Position numbers and translations under genes: made by a program
Notes under the pieces: generated by a model
Told to the model about the DNA's origin: nothing
The model's input: the letters and a program-made list of their open reading frames with translations, nothing else
Databases searched by the model: none
Source of the DNA: Streptosporangium canum
Lineage (GTDB): Bacteria; Actinomycetota; Actinomycetes; Streptosporangiales; Streptosporangiaceae
Assembly (NCBI RefSeq): GCF_900113865.1
Contig: NZ_FOQY01000006.1
Span: forward strand, 1-64,000
Direction of reading: 5' to 3'
DNA length: 64,000 bases
In this document: one piece after another, positions 16,290-25,304 of the stretch
Position numbering within the stretch: the first letter of the stretch is position 1
How the letters are laid out: each line of letters starts with the position of its first letter

Positions 16290-17966
16290 ATGAGCCAGCC
16301 ACCACTGGAGCGACCAGAGGGTGTTCCACCGTCCAAGGCGATGTGGGCGCCTTTGCGCCACCGCCTGTTCCGCGCGCTGTGGATCGCCCAGCTCGTGTCC
16401 AACACGGGAACGTGGATGCAGACCGTCGGCGCGCAGTGGCTCATGGGCGACCTGGGCGGCGGCGCGCTGGCCATCGCCCTCGTGCAGACCGCCGCCACGC
16501 TACCGATCTTCCTGCTCGTCGTCCCCGCCGGCGCGCTGGGCGACATCCTCGACCGGCGCCGCCTGCTGCTGACCAGCCAGGTGATCACTTTCACCGGCGC
16601 CGCGGGCCTCGCGGCGCTCACCGCCGCCGATGCCACGACACCGGCGCTTCTGCTCGTGCTGACCGGCGCGATGGCCGTCGGGCAGGCCTTCGCCGTGCCC
16701 ACCTTCCAGGCCATCCAGCCGGAGCTCGTCAGCCTGGACGAGATCCCGCAGGCCGCGCTGCTCAACGGCGCGAACGGCAACGTGGCACGGGCCATCGGGC
16801 CCGCGCTCGGCGGGGTGCTCATCGCCCTCGCGGGGCCGGAGGCGACGTTCGCCCTCAACGCGCTGTCCCTCCTCGGCATCGTGCTGGTGCTGTACGTCTG
16901 GAAGCGGCCGCCGGACCACCGCCCCCTGGGCGCGGAGCACATCCGCGACGCGATCCGCGCGGGCGCGCGCTACGTCCGCAGCGCCCCGCAGTTCGCCTCG
17001 GTCCTGTACTGCTCGGTGGTTTTCACCCTCTGCGCCAGCGGGATGTGGGCCCTGCTGCCCGCCCTCGCCCGCGGTCCCCTCGGGCTGGGCGCCGGGGGCT
17101 ACGGCCTGCTGCTGGCCGGCGTCGGCTCCGGCGCCGTCATCGGCGCGTTCGTGCTCCCCGTCGCCCGCGGACGGGCGGGACCGAACACGCTCGTGGCCGC
17201 TTCGACGACCTGCTACGCCCTGGCGATGACCGTCATCGGCACGGTCGAGAGCGTGCCGATCGTCCTCGCCGCCCTGGTGGTGGCGGGTCTGGCCTGGATC
17301 ACCGTGCTGTCGACGCTGAGCGCCTCGGCCCAGCTCCTGCTGCCGGAGTGGGCCCGCGCACGGTCGCTGGCCTACTACCAGCTGGTGTTCATGGGCGGGC
17401 AGGCGGTGGGATCGCTGGTGTGGGGAACGGTCGCCGATGCGCTGACCCTGCGGGCGGCCTTCCTGCTCCCGGCCGCCCTGCTCATCCTGAGCACGCCGAT
17501 CGGCGTGTCGCGCGTGCCGCTGCCGACCGAGCACCTCGACATGAGCCAGGTCAGCCACTACCCCGAACCGCCCAGCGATCTGCGGCACAGCCGGGGGCCG
17601 CTGCTGGTCGTGGTCGAATGGCGGGTCGGCCCGGAGAACGCCGAGGCGTTCCTGGAGGTGATGCGGCAGATCGGCCGGGCCCGGCGGCGCACCGGGGCGA
17701 CGATGTGGAGCATCTTCCAGGACATGGAGGAGCCGACGCTCTACCTGGAGACGTTCACCGCCGAGACGGCGCACGAGCACCTGCGCCAGCACGTCGAACG
17801 GGGCACGGCCATGGACCAGGAGCTGGACCTGCAGGCCCTGAGCCTGGTCATGGAGGGCCGGTTCCCCGAGGTGCGCCATCTGATCTGGGCCTACGCGCCC
17901 ATGCCCGGCGCCGAGACGAAGGAGCCGGAGTTCAGGTCGATCGTGTCGCTGCTCCGTCCCCGCTGA
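16290..17966 (+). CDS. MFS exporter fused to a C-terminal monooxygenase-like (ABM) domain
   Basis: This 558-residue protein has about 400 residues of major-facilitator transporter with an opening typical of the EntS/MFS_3 group (LFRALWIAQLVSNTGTWMQT, then GALGDILDRRRLL between helices 2 and 3). The last about 150 residues (VVVEWRVGPENAEAFLEVM to LIWAYAP) resemble a dimeric alpha/beta-barrel antibiotic-biosynthesis-monooxygenase fold. That fusion is known for this MFS subgroup. It probably exports a hydrophobic compound or siderophore. No biosynthetic genes adjoin it. Confidence 0.85.
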   Translation: MSQPPLERPEGVPPSKAMWAPLRHRLFRALWIAQLVSNTGTWMQTVGAQWLMGDLGGGALAIALVQTAATLPIFLLVVPAGALGDILDRRRLLLTSQVITFTGAAGLAALTAADATTPALLLVLTGAMAVGQAFAVPTFQAIQPELVSLDEIPQAALLNGANGNVARAIGPALGGVLIALAGPEATFALNALSLLGIVLVLYVWKRPPDHRPLGAEHIRDAIRAGARYVRSAPQFASVLYCSVVFTLCASGMWALLPALARGPLGLGAGGYGLLLAGVGSGAVIGAFVLPVARGRAGPNTLVAASTTCYALAMTVIGTVESVPIVLAALVVAGLAWITVLSTLSASAQLLLPEWARARSLAYYQLVFMGGQAVGSLVWGTVADALTLRAAFLLPAALLILSTPIGVSRVPLPTEHLDMSQVSHYPEPPSDLRHSRGPLLVVVEWRVGPENAEAFLEVMRQIGRARRRTGATMWSIFQDMEEPTLYLETFTAETAHEHLRQHVERGTAMDQELDLQALSLVMEGRFPEVRHLIWAYAPMPGAETKEPEFRSIVSLLRPR

Positions 17967-18127
17967 GGCCGGCCGCGCCCCGTCCCACCGGGGTCGAACT
18001 CCCCGCCGGTCATCACCGCGGCCCCGAGCGCCTCACGCAGAATGACCCCGCATAACCAATCAGGTGATATTTCATGACTTTTGCGGAGTCGCCGCGGCCC
18101 GCCGTCCGTGCGAGATCTTGAGGTCTC

Positions 18128-19273
18128 TCAGCAGGCGGCGGCGATACGGGTGACGGCTTCGATGAGCGTCTGCGGCGAGCAGCCGAAGTTCAGCCTCGCG
18201 AATCCGATGCCCGCGTCGCCGTAGCGGTGCCCGGCGTTCAGAGCGACCCTGGCGGCGGCGAGGATGTGTTCGGCGGGGTCGCCGCCCCAACCGAGGGCGC
18301 GGAAGTCGATCCAGGCCAGAAAGCCCGCCTGCGGTTGTCCGTAGCGGGCGCCGGGGAGCAGTTTCGCCAGCAGCTCGTCCAGCAGTCTCCGGTTGTGGTC
18401 GAGGACGTCCAGGACATCGGCGAGCCATTGATCACCGTGGTTGAACGCGGCCACCGTGGCGAGCACGCCGAGGTGCCCGGTGCGGTAGAGCGAGTGCGGT
18501 GGCAGTCGGTCGACGTGCCGTTTCGGCACCGGGTCGGCGGTGATGACGGCGGCCGCCTTGAGCCCGGCCAGGTTCCAGCCCTTGCTGGCGGACAGGAACG
18601 AGAACCCCCAGCGCCTTGCCTCATCCGATACCGACAGGAAGGGGACGAACTCGGCCCCCGGCAGGACGAGCGGGGCGTGGATCTCGTCGGACAGCACGTA
18701 GACGCCATACCTGTCGGCCAGCTCGGCGAGCGCGACCAGGTCCTCGCGCCGGTGCACAAGGCCGACGGGATTGTGCGGGCTGCACAGCACGTACGCGGTG
18801 GCATGGCCGGCGAAGGCGCGTTCCAGGGCGTCCAGGTCGAGGCGCCATCCCAGCGGTCCTCCGGCCAGCGGCGCCTCGACGACATGGGCCCCGACCTCGC
18901 GTACCCACCAGGAGAACGGCTCGTACACCGGCGGGCTGATCACCACCCGGTCTCCGGCGCCGACGACGCGGCGCAGCGTTTCGACGATACCGATTCCGAC
19001 GTCGGCGACGGTGCGCACGTCGTCGGTGTCGATCCTCCAGTCCCAGGCGCGCCGGGCGTAGGCGCCGACCGCGTCCGCGAGGTCACGGGTCGGTGCCGCG
19101 TAGCCGGTGTCCGACCGGTCGACCGCCTCGTGAAGGGCCCTGGCGACCGGCTCCGCCAGGGGGAAGTCCATCTCCGCGACCGGGAGGGGCAGGACGTCGT
19201 CCGGGAAGGTACGCCATTTCGCGCTCCGGCGCTCCCTCAGCTCCGCGAGAGAGGGGATGGAGAGGTTGCCCAT
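18128..19273 (-). CDS. PatB/MalY-type PLP-dependent C-S lyase / aminotransferase
   Basis: This 381-residue class I/II aminotransferase-fold enzyme starts at the ATG at 19273, with GGAG upstream. PLP-site features include PHNPVG (about 176-181), the SDEIHAPLVLPG segment (Asp binding the pyridine nitrogen) and FLSASKGWNLAGLKAA with the Schiff-base Lys (about 235). The SDEIH and SKGWN forms are typical of MalY/PatB cystathionine beta-lyases rather than true aminotransferases. The gene is divergent from an AraC regulator across 246 bases, so sulfur-amino-acid-dependent control by that regulator is plausible. Confidence 0.88.
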   Translation of the reverse strand: MGNLSIPSLAELRERRSAKWRTFPDDVLPLPVAEMDFPLAEPVARALHEAVDRSDTGYAAPTRDLADAVGAYARRAWDWRIDTDDVRTVADVGIGIVETLRRVVGAGDRVVISPPVYEPFSWWVREVGAHVVEAPLAGGPLGWRLDLDALERAFAGHATAYVLCSPHNPVGLVHRREDLVALAELADRYGVYVLSDEIHAPLVLPGAEFVPFLSVSDEARRWGFSFLSASKGWNLAGLKAAAVITADPVPKRHVDRLPPHSLYRTGHLGVLATVAAFNHGDQWLADVLDVLDHNRRLLDELLAKLLPGARYGQPQAGFLAWIDFRALGWGGDPAEHILAAARVALNAGHRYGDAGIGFARLNFGCSPQTLIEAVTRIAAAC

Positions 19274-19519
19274 GGTGAGGGACTCCTGAAGGTCTTCGCA
19301 GGGATATGACGGCGGTGGCCGGAGACGGCGTCGTTCGACGCGTCGTCTGTGCGTTGACGGGATCCCCGGCCCGGGAACCCGCCGATCTTCCGGGCAGCCG
19401 CCCGGGCAGGGGTCCGGCCCGCCCCGATGACCGGCACGTGATCCCAGGGGTTGGCCTGCCCTCACTCCTCGATGATCGGTGCCGCTGGGCCCGTTCCGCT
19501 TCCGATAAAATGACAATTA

Positions 19520-20356
19520 ATGTCGAAAATCCGCCATAATCCGCGTGCGAGCACAGGTCTCCGCCCCCTGCCCGCCGGTGCCGGAGTCGACGCTCACTGG
19601 CACGACGAGAACCAGATCGTCTACGCCGGCCGCGGCGTGCTGTCGGTCACCACCGACGCGGGCAGCTGGATCGCCCCTGCCACCCGGGCGATCTGGATCC
19701 CGGCCGGAACCGTCCATGAGCATCGCGCCTACGGCGACACCGACCTCCACCTGGTGGGACTGCCGGTGAAGGACAACCCGCTACGCCTGGACCAGCCCGC
19801 GGTCATCGGCGTCGGCCCGCTGCTGCGCGAGCTGATCATCGCCTACACCGAGCAGCCCGCCGGCCGCACCGCCGAACGCCGCCGCCTGCGGGCCGTCCTG
19901 CTCGACCGGCTCCGCCACTCCGCCCAGCAGCCCGTCCACGTGCCCGCCGCCCGAGACCCGCGTCTGGTCGCGGTGTGCGCCATCCTCCGCGACAACCCGG
20001 CCGACAACCGGACCCTGGCGCGGCTCGGTGCCGTGGCCGGCGTGAGCGACCGCACCCTGACCCGGCTCTGCAGAGCCGAACTCGGCATGAGCTTCCCTCA
20101 ATGGCGCACCCAGCTGCGCCTGCACCACGCCCTGCGCCTGCTGGCCGAGGACACCCCAGTCACAGCCGTGGCCCACCGATGCGGCTGGGCGTCCAGCAGC
20201 GCCTTCATCGACGTCTTCCGCCGGGCCTTCGGCCACACCCCCGGCGCCCACCGCGCACTGTCGCCCACCGCGACCGCCTCGAGACGCGCCCTGCACGGAA
20301 CCCTTGATCCGGCCGGCGGCTCACCGGGACCCGGCAGCCGACGGACCTCGACCTGA
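19520..20356 (+). CDS. AraC-family transcriptional regulator
   Basis: This 278-residue protein has an N-terminal cupin-like effector domain (DAHWHDENQIVYAGRGVL, WIPAGTVHEHRAYG) and a C-terminal double helix-turn-helix (LARLGAVAGVSDRTLTRLCR and PVTAVAHRCGWASSSAFIDV, with FRRAFGHTPGAHR closing). The ATG at 19520 lacks a strong ribosome site. It is divergent from the C-S lyase gene, which is its probable target. The effector is unknown. Confidence 0.9.
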   Translation: MSKIRHNPRASTGLRPLPAGAGVDAHWHDENQIVYAGRGVLSVTTDAGSWIAPATRAIWIPAGTVHEHRAYGDTDLHLVGLPVKDNPLRLDQPAVIGVGPLLRELIIAYTEQPAGRTAERRRLRAVLLDRLRHSAQQPVHVPAARDPRLVAVCAILRDNPADNRTLARLGAVAGVSDRTLTRLCRAELGMSFPQWRTQLRLHHALRLLAEDTPVTAVAHRCGWASSSAFIDVFRRAFGHTPGAHRALSPTATASRRALHGTLDPAGGSPGPGSRRTST

Positions 20357-20543
20357 CCCGAAAACCGCACCTCGGCCGGGCAGGCGGCGGCGCACCTCAG
20401 CCGGTGATCGTGGGATGAGGCCGCGAGTGTGAGAAGCGGTCAGGCGGCAGGTCTCCGGCCCGGTCGTACAGGAGCGCGTTCTCCAGCGGCGTGCCGCCGA
20501 CGGTGTAAAGGAGGGTCCGCCGCCCCTCATGCGCCGCCGGCGC

Positions 20544-21302
20544 TCAGCGGGCGCCGCCGTTGATGTAGATGGTCTGGCCGCTGACGTAGGAGGCGTCCTC
20601 GCTGGCCAGGAAGGCGACCACCGACGCCACCTCCTCGGGCGTTCCCACCCGGCGCAGCGGCGTCCGCTCGGCGGCCGCCTTCTGGTGCTCCTCGGCGGAG
20701 GAGCCGACGCGCTCGGCGGTCGCCGCGGTCATGGGGGTGACGATGTACCCCGGCGCCACCGCGTTGACGTTGATGTTGTACGGCCCCAGCTCGATCGCCA
20801 GCGTCGCGGTGAGCCCTTGGATACCGGCCTTGGCCGCGGCGTAGTTGGCCTGCCCCCGGTTGCCGAGGGCCGAACGGCTGCTCAGGCTGACGATCTTCCC
20901 GTATCTCTGGGCCACCATGACCTTCTGCGCGGCCTGGCTGCAGTTGAAGGCGCTGGTGAGGTTGACGGTGAGGACGGAGCTCCAGTCCTCGGCCGACATC
21001 TTGAAGAAGAGGTTGTCGCGGGTGATGCCCGCGTTGTTCACCAGGATGTGCAGCCCGTTCAGATCGGCCGCCACCCGCTCGAACACGGCCTCGACCGCCG
21101 CCTGCACGGCGACGTCGCAGCCGTAGGCGCGGGCGAGGCCGCCCTTGGCGGTGATGGCGTCGACGGTGGCCTGCGCCCTCTCGGCGGTGAGGTCGACGAC
21201 CGCCACGGCCGCGCCCTCCTCGGCGAGGCGGGCGGCGATCGCGGCGCCGATGCCCTGGGCGGCGCCGGTGACGACGGCGACCTTGCCGGTGAAGCGACTC
21301 AT
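20544..21302 (-). CDS. fabG: SDR-family 3-oxoacyl-ACP reductase (FabG-like)
   Basis: This 252-residue short-chain dehydrogenase has the Rossmann motif TGAAQGIGAA (about 12-21), NNAG (about 87-90), the catalytic Ser in SLSSRSALGNRG, and the YAAAKAG Tyr-Lys pair (about 151-155). The C-terminus is the standard SGQTIYINGGAR. The sequence is closest to FabG reductases that use NADPH to reduce 3-oxoacyl-ACP, but stand-alone paralogues often act on other substrates. The start at 21302 has AGGAG at 7 bases. It is monocistronic. Confidence 0.88.
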   Translation of the reverse strand: MSRFTGKVAVVTGAAQGIGAAIAARLAEEGAAVAVVDLTAERAQATVDAITAKGGLARAYGCDVAVQAAVEAVFERVAADLNGLHILVNNAGITRDNLFFKMSAEDWSSVLTVNLTSAFNCSQAAQKVMVAQRYGKIVSLSSRSALGNRGQANYAAAKAGIQGLTATLAIELGPYNINVNAVAPGYIVTPMTAATAERVGSSAEEHQKAAAERTPLRRVGTPEEVASVVAFLASEDASYVSGQTIYINGGAR

Positions 21303-21497
21303 GTTCTGCTCCTGCTTTCGTGTGACGGAGGCCGAAGGGACGGGCCGGCGCCGGACCTCCAGCCAGGCGCGCCCCGCCCCGCTCCCACACACATCGTGGC
21401 CCATCCGCGCCGAACCCCGGCATTTCCCCGCGCTCTCACCCCCGGTGACGCCGATCCGAGTGGAGGGCCTGGACTGGGGCATCTCCGGCGACTTTCA

Positions 21498-22055
21498 TCA
21501 GCGAGATTTGCGCCATTTACCTGCGTAGCGGATCCGGAGACGGCCGTAGGTCAGCTCTCCGGTGACCCGGACGTGCAGCCTTCCCGGACGTGCGCGCCCC
21601 GGCACTTTGCAGACCACGTTGCCCCATTCGGTCCGCGCCCCGTCCGCGTTCGCGGTCGCGCCGGATGGCAGGACGATCGTGGCGGAGCCGTACTGAAGCC
21701 GAAGGTCGATCTCGATCTCCGGATAGTCGACGACGGTCTGGGACAGGTCGAGCACCACGCCTCCGTACTTCGAGTCGATCCGCAGCACGCGCGGGACCGA
21801 CCATTCGCCCGCTCGCCTGATACGCCCGCTCGTGGACTTCAGCTGGACTACATCCTCTATGCGATCGTCGGGCAGGCCGGCGACCGCCTGTATCAGATCG
21901 CCATCGGAGGTGGCGGTGAGAGCCCGCTCGAGCCGCTCGTCCAGTTCCTCGGAGGTGAGACGCCCCTCGGTGAACGCCTGCTGAATTCGCTGAACGACCC
22001 TGTCACGATCTCCATCGGAGACTCGTACCAGGTGTTTCGGCATGTCCCTTGGCAT
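21498..22055 (-). CDS. DUF1707 domain protein with C-terminal beta-rich domain
   Basis: This is about 185 residues from the ATG at 22055, which has GGAGAG just upstream. The N-terminal DUF1707 module is clear: VSDGDRDRVVQRIQQAFTEG, then RLTSEELDERLERALTA (about 10-50). The rest is a repeating beta domain (VLRIDSKYGGVVLDL, IDLRLQYGSATIVLPSG, LTYGRLRIRYAGKW) resembling the DUF4097/LiaF-type adhesin-like sheet found in cell-envelope stress proteins. No transmembrane helix is present. The role is unknown. It may continue to an in-frame ATG 60 bases further upstream. Confidence 0.78.
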   Translation of the reverse strand: MPRDMPKHLVRVSDGDRDRVVQRIQQAFTEGRLTSEELDERLERALTATSDGDLIQAVAGLPDDRIEDVVQLKSTSGRIRRAGEWSVPRVLRIDSKYGGVVLDLSQTVVDYPEIEIDLRLQYGSATIVLPSGATANADGARTEWGNVVCKVPGRARPGRLHVRVTGELTYGRLRIRYAGKWRKSR

Positions 22056-22155
22056 AACTCTCCAGAGCCTGTCTGCTGGCTGCGTCGACGATGATGAGGC
22101 ATGGCCTGCTGGCACGACAGCATAGATCGTCCTGCTGGACGGGCCCAGGTGGCGG

Positions 22156-22377
22156 TCAGCGGCTGACGACCTTCTTGTAGAGCCGCGTGGCCAGAGGCAC
22201 GAACACGGCCAGGAGCAGTACCGAAGGGGCGAGAAAGCCTTCGAGGACCACCAGACCCCTGCCGTACTTCGCGTCGACCTGGTGCCGCAGCTCCGGCGTG
22301 GCCACCCAGACCCCGAGTCCGACGTGGCCGGCCCGCTCGTCCGCCCAGTATGCGGACGTCAGGGCTGTTGTAAGCAC
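22156..22377 (-). CDS. Small single-helix membrane protein, start uncertain
   Basis: A 73-residue frame from a GTG at 22377 shows strong GC bias at third codon positions, as real genes here do. It ends with a hydrophobic helix (FLAPSVLLLAVFVPLA) followed by a positive tail RLYKKVVSR, suggesting a C-terminally anchored inner-membrane protein. No ribosome site is convincing at the GTG, so the gene may start elsewhere or be a 5'-truncated remnant. I do not recognise the family. Confidence 0.4.
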   Translation of the reverse strand: MLTTALTSAYWADERAGHVGLGVWVATPELRHQVDAKYGRGLVVLEGFLAPSVLLLAVFVPLATRLYKKVVSR

Positions 22378-22473
22378 CTTGCAGGCGGCCCGGCCTATCA
22401 ATGGTGACGTAAGACCCCGGTCGGCAGAGCACCCCCGAACCCCAGGGTTCACACGATCACATAGGAGATCCCG

Positions 22474-22899
22474 ATGAACCGCACCATCCGCACCATCCTC
22501 GGAGTCACCGCTACCGCCGGCATCGTCGTCCTGGGCGTCCCGGCCCTCACCACCACCGCGAACGCGTCGACCACCTCCGCCGCGGGCGTCACCGGCACGG
22601 CCCCCGCCAGCTTCCTGTTCGATTACACCTTCAACGGCCATCTCAAGGTCGCCGGCGGCAACTTCACCGTCGGCCGCCGTGTCTACCTGGTCGTCAAGTA
22701 CAACACCGGCCAGACGGCGTTCTCCAAGTGGGAGACCGCCCGGACGCACTCCATCACTCCCGGCGGGACCGTCTACGTGGAGACGACGATCGCCGCTCCC
22801 TGCGCCGGGGGGAAGAACGGCTACGCCCGTGCCTACGACGACGCCACCAGGACATGGTCCCCTCGGCTGCCGGTGGCGATCTGCCGGCGGATCGACTGA
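22474..22899 (+). CDS. Small secreted protein
   Basis: The 141-residue protein has a clear Sec signal peptide: MNRTIRTILGVTATAGIVV, then a hydrophobic run to a cleavage site near TTTANAS (about residue 31). The mature part is beta-strand-rich, with two Cys (PCAGG and ICRR) that could form a disulfide. AGGAGA lies 6-7 bases before the ATG. No family is recognised. It probably acts outside the cell. Confidence 0.75.
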   Translation: MNRTIRTILGVTATAGIVVLGVPALTTTANASTTSAAGVTGTAPASFLFDYTFNGHLKVAGGNFTVGRRVYLVVKYNTGQTAFSKWETARTHSITPGGTVYVETTIAAPCAGGKNGYARAYDDATRTWSPRLPVAICRRID

Positions 22900-22980
22900 T
22901 CCCTGCCGGTGTTGAGATCGTCTTCGAGCGCCATGCCGCCGCATTCACGAAAAGAGACGTCTTCTCCCTCCTGCACAGAT

Positions 22981-23010
22981 CTCACCGCAGGGAATCTCAC
23001 CGCAGGGAAT
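22981..23010 (+). repeat. Perfect 15-base tandem duplication
   Basis: CTCACCGCAGGGAAT occurs twice in direct tandem (22981-22995 and 22996-23010), just upstream of the strong hairpin and the tRNA-like scar. It may be a replication-slippage product. Confidence 0.85.
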
Positions 23011-23024
23011 GGGGTAATCAAGTA

Positions 23025-23070
23025 AAAAGGTCTGTCGGTCAGGGCTTCCAACCAGACCGACAGACCTTTT
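23025..23070 (-). terminator. Rho-independent terminator beside the tRNA-Pro-like scar
   Basis: A perfect 16-base stem (23025-23040 with 23055-23070) has a 14-base loop and a T-run on the minus strand (CCTTTTTAC). It lies immediately downstream, in the minus direction, of the tRNA 3'-end copy at 23079-23120, in the same position that a terminator holds next to the intact tRNA-Pro at 31137-31166. It may therefore be the original terminator of the tRNA gene. Confidence 0.8.
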
Positions 23071-23078
23071 CGATCTGC

Positions 23079-23120
23079 CGGGACGACAGGATCTGAACCC
23101 GCGCCCCCTTGACCTCCAGG
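23079..23120 (-). repeat. Degenerate copy of tRNA-Pro 3' half (candidate att scar, left)
   Basis: These 42 bases match the 3' portion of tRNA-Pro(GGG) at 31188-31229 with about five mismatches: the acceptor stem, the T-arm (ACGACAGGAT then TGAACC) and the anticodon-stem side CCCCTTGACC. There is no 5' half, so it is not a tRNA gene. The following about 105 bases resemble the sequence after the second scar at 29660. Such 3'-end duplications mark integration of elements that use a tRNA gene as attB. Confidence 0.65.
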
Positions 23121-23232
23121 AAAAACGGGAGGGGACGGGACCATGGCCGATACCTGCGCCTACCTGCGCAAACAGTCCACGGCGATCCGCCGTCGTCCGG
23201 CCCCGTCCGCGGTCGCCGTCACCCGACCAGGG

Positions 23233-23748
23233 CTATGCGGTACGGCTCGCCATATCGATGAGCGGGGCATATCCGGACTCAAGATCTTCGGGAAGCCGGT
23301 CAAGCGGAAAGAATCGAAGATCACTGTGCTCGTCACTGAGGCGCAGGGAGACCGGACCGTTCACCGTGGCGCACAAGGCCACGATGAGCACCTTCCCCGC
23401 GCCCTCGATATCGAAGATCTCCGCACCGACGACCGGCCCCGCCACCACGTCAAGACCGCTCTCCTCCAGAACCTCCCGCCGCACGACGTCCGCCAGAGTG
23501 GCGTCGTCCTTCGAGGGCCATCCTCCCGGAAGCTCCCACTTTTTCCGCGGATTCCGGCAGAGCAACACTTGGCCGTCCACCAGCACCACGCCCTTGACCG
23601 AAGCGTGCATGAAGTACCAACCGGTCCGAGCATCGATCATGTCGCGATCATTCCACGGGGCATTCGCCACCACCCCTCTCCACACCTCGGAAGGCAGAAG
23701 CTCGCTGTTGCCGCTCGCGCCTTCAGACCCCTGACCGCTCGCTTGCAA
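23233..23748 (-). CDS. NUDIX hydrolase
   Basis: This is about 171 residues; a shorter start at an internal Met (about residue 37) is possible. The Nudix fold is clear: GVVLVDGQVLLCRNPRKKWE, then the Nudix box GGWPSKDDATLADVVRREVL followed by EESG. In the box the canonical first Glu (GX5E) is Asp, while the REVLEESG metal-binding helix is intact. Family members hydrolyse nucleoside diphosphates linked to another moiety. It is the first gene inside the possible island and stands alone. Confidence 0.85.
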   Translation of the reverse strand: MQASGQGSEGASGNSELLPSEVWRGVVANAPWNDRDMIDARTGWYFMHASVKGVVLVDGQVLLCRNPRKKWELPGGWPSKDDATLADVVRREVLEESGLDVVAGPVVGAEIFDIEGAGKVLIVALCATVNGPVSLRLSDEHSDLRFFPLDRLPEDLESGYAPLIDMASRTA

Positions 23749-23928
23749 GGCACGTCAGGGGGCGCGGATCCCGGGCGATCCAGGATCTCACCTTGGCGAA
23801 CGTTCCGCCCGGATGCTCGGCCGTCCGCACACGTCCGGGGCCGTTGTCACTCAGACAGTCACTCAGCGAGACGGTGGCGGCAGCCCGGAGACGTGTCCGG
23901 GGTCGGAGACGTGCGGGATCTCAGCTGT

Positions 23929-24300
23929 CTAGCGTTGCTTGGGGCGGAGTGCTTCTTTGCGGGTCTCGGCGTAGAGGGACCGCTCGCGCTCCAGCCACGC
24001 CGGGTTCTCCGCTTTCAGCGCATCGATCTCAGCGGTGGTGAGCGGTCCGGTGATCCCACCTCTGGCCAGGCCGGCGATGGAGACCCTGAGCTTCGCGGCG
24101 ATGACCTGCTTGGTGTGCGGGCCGTTGCGGCGCAGGTCAGCGAGCCAGGTGGGCGGCGTCGACTGCAACTCGTTCAGCTCGTCCCTGGAGACGACACTCG
24201 CCTGGAACTCGGCGGGAGTGGCCGAGAGGGGGACACCCAGCTTCTTGGCCGCGGTCGCGGGCTTCATTGTCTGGATGGTCTTCGGTTTGGGCGAGGTCAT
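23929..24300 (-). CDS. DUF5997 family protein
   Basis: The protein has 123 residues with the family pattern MKPATAAKKLGVPLSATP, then PPTWLADLRRNGPHTKQVIA and the IAGLARGGI segment. The middle looks like a small helical DNA-binding or protein-binding module. DUF5997 genes in actinomycetes are usually divergent from a LysR-substrate-domain protein, exactly as here (79 bases to the next start). Function is unknown; a shared regulatory role with the neighbour is inferred from this conserved pairing. Confidence 0.85.
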   Translation of the reverse strand: MTSPKPKTIQTMKPATAAKKLGVPLSATPAEFQASVVSRDELNELQSTPPTWLADLRRNGPHTKQVIAAKLRVSIAGLARGGITGPLTTAEIDALKAENPAWLERERSLYAETRKEALRPKQR

Positions 24301-24379
24301 GACGTCAAGAGTAGTCAGCCGGAACAGGTTCCCTTGACATCGGTACCCTGAGGAAGTGACTGATGGAGAGACCGGCAGG

Positions 24380-25108
24380 ATGTTTCGACTGGCGTACGTG
24401 CCCGGGGTGACACCCGCGAAATGGGTCAGCGTCTGGACCGAGAGAATGCCCGGCGTGCCGGTTACCCTGGTCGCGGTTCCCGCCGCCGAGGTGGTGGGGC
24501 TCCTGCGGAACGGCGGCGCCGACGCCGGATTCGTCAGGCTGCCGGTCGACCGGGACGGGCTCAGCGTGATTCCTCTCTACGTGGAGACCACGGTGGCCAT
24601 GGTGCCCAAGGACCACGCGGTGGCCGCCGCCGACGAGGTGACCATCGCCGACCTCGTCGACGACGAGGTGTTCCATCCTCTGGACGACACCATCGAGTGG
24701 GCGGTCCGGCCCGGGCTGCCCGCGTTCACCCGCCCGGCCACGACGGCGGACGCGGTCGAGCTGGTAGCGGCCGGCACTGGGATTCTTCTGGTTCCGCTGT
24801 CGCTGGCACGCCTCCACCACCGCAGGGATCTCACTTACCGGCCGGTGACGGACGCACCGCAGTCTCAGGTCGCGCTGACCTGGCCCACGGACGCGACCAC
24901 TGACCTGGTGGAAGATTTCATCGGCATCGTCCGCGGCCGGACGGTCAACAGCTCGCGGGGCCGTACCCCCGCCTCCCCTGCGGAGAAACCGGCACAGCGG
25001 CAGGCACAAAAACCCGCACAGAATGGCTCCGGTCGCCGGGCCGTGCCCGCTGGCCGTAAGAGGGCCGTGCCGGCCAGCCGTAAAAGGAAGGGCCACCGGC
25101 CTCGGTGA
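24380..25108 (+). CDS. LysR-type substrate-binding domain protein without a DNA-binding domain
   Basis: From the ATG at 24380 (GGAGAG nine bases upstream; an in-frame GTG at 24356 is possible) the protein has 242 residues. It starts directly with the periplasmic-binding-like LysR effector fold, FRLAYVPGVTPAKWV, and continues with ADAGFVRLPVDRDGL, TTVAMVPKDHA and a hinge ELVAAGTGILLVPLSLARLH. No helix-turn-helix precedes it. The last about 50 residues are a Lys/Arg/Ala/Pro-rich tail that may bind nucleic acid. It is divergent from the DUF5997 gene, its usual partner. Confidence 0.85.
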   Translation: MFRLAYVPGVTPAKWVSVWTERMPGVPVTLVAVPAAEVVGLLRNGGADAGFVRLPVDRDGLSVIPLYVETTVAMVPKDHAVAAADEVTIADLVDDEVFHPLDDTIEWAVRPGLPAFTRPATTADAVELVAAGTGILLVPLSLARLHHRRDLTYRPVTDAPQSQVALTWPTDATTDLVEDFIGIVRGRTVNSSRGRTPASPAEKPAQRQAQKPAQNGSGRRAVPAGRKRAVPASRKRKGHRPR

Positions 25109-25267
25109 CCCGCGGACGGCCGTCGCGGATCAGCCAGGATCCTCACTTCATACCGGCTACCGGGCCGGCCGAACAGTGCGCGGCGGATCAGAGACACGAC
25201 ATCAAGGCGGTCCAGTGATCCTCCGACGGAGGATGCGGATTCGACGCGCCAGTCTTCGAGCGTGCCG

Positions 25268-25304
25268 CCGCACCGCCTCAGCTCGTCGAGCTGAGGCGGT
25301 GCGG
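25268..25304. terminator. Strong intergenic hairpin after the LysR-like gene
   Basis: A perfect 17-base stem (25268-25284 with 25288-25304) has a GTC loop. There is no T-run, but the stem is very stable. It lies in the roughly 680-base non-coding stretch (25109-25790) between the LysR-like gene and the conservon. I see no gene in the remainder of that stretch. Confidence 0.65.

Noticed and set aside
22378..22944. Extended N-terminus for the small membrane protein gene at 22156
   Set aside because: The extension is antisense to the secreted-protein gene and has no protein-like features. Only the last 73 residues look real.
23079..23120. A second tRNA gene
   Set aside because: Only the 3' half of a tRNA is present; there is no acceptor 5' strand, D-arm or anticodon loop.
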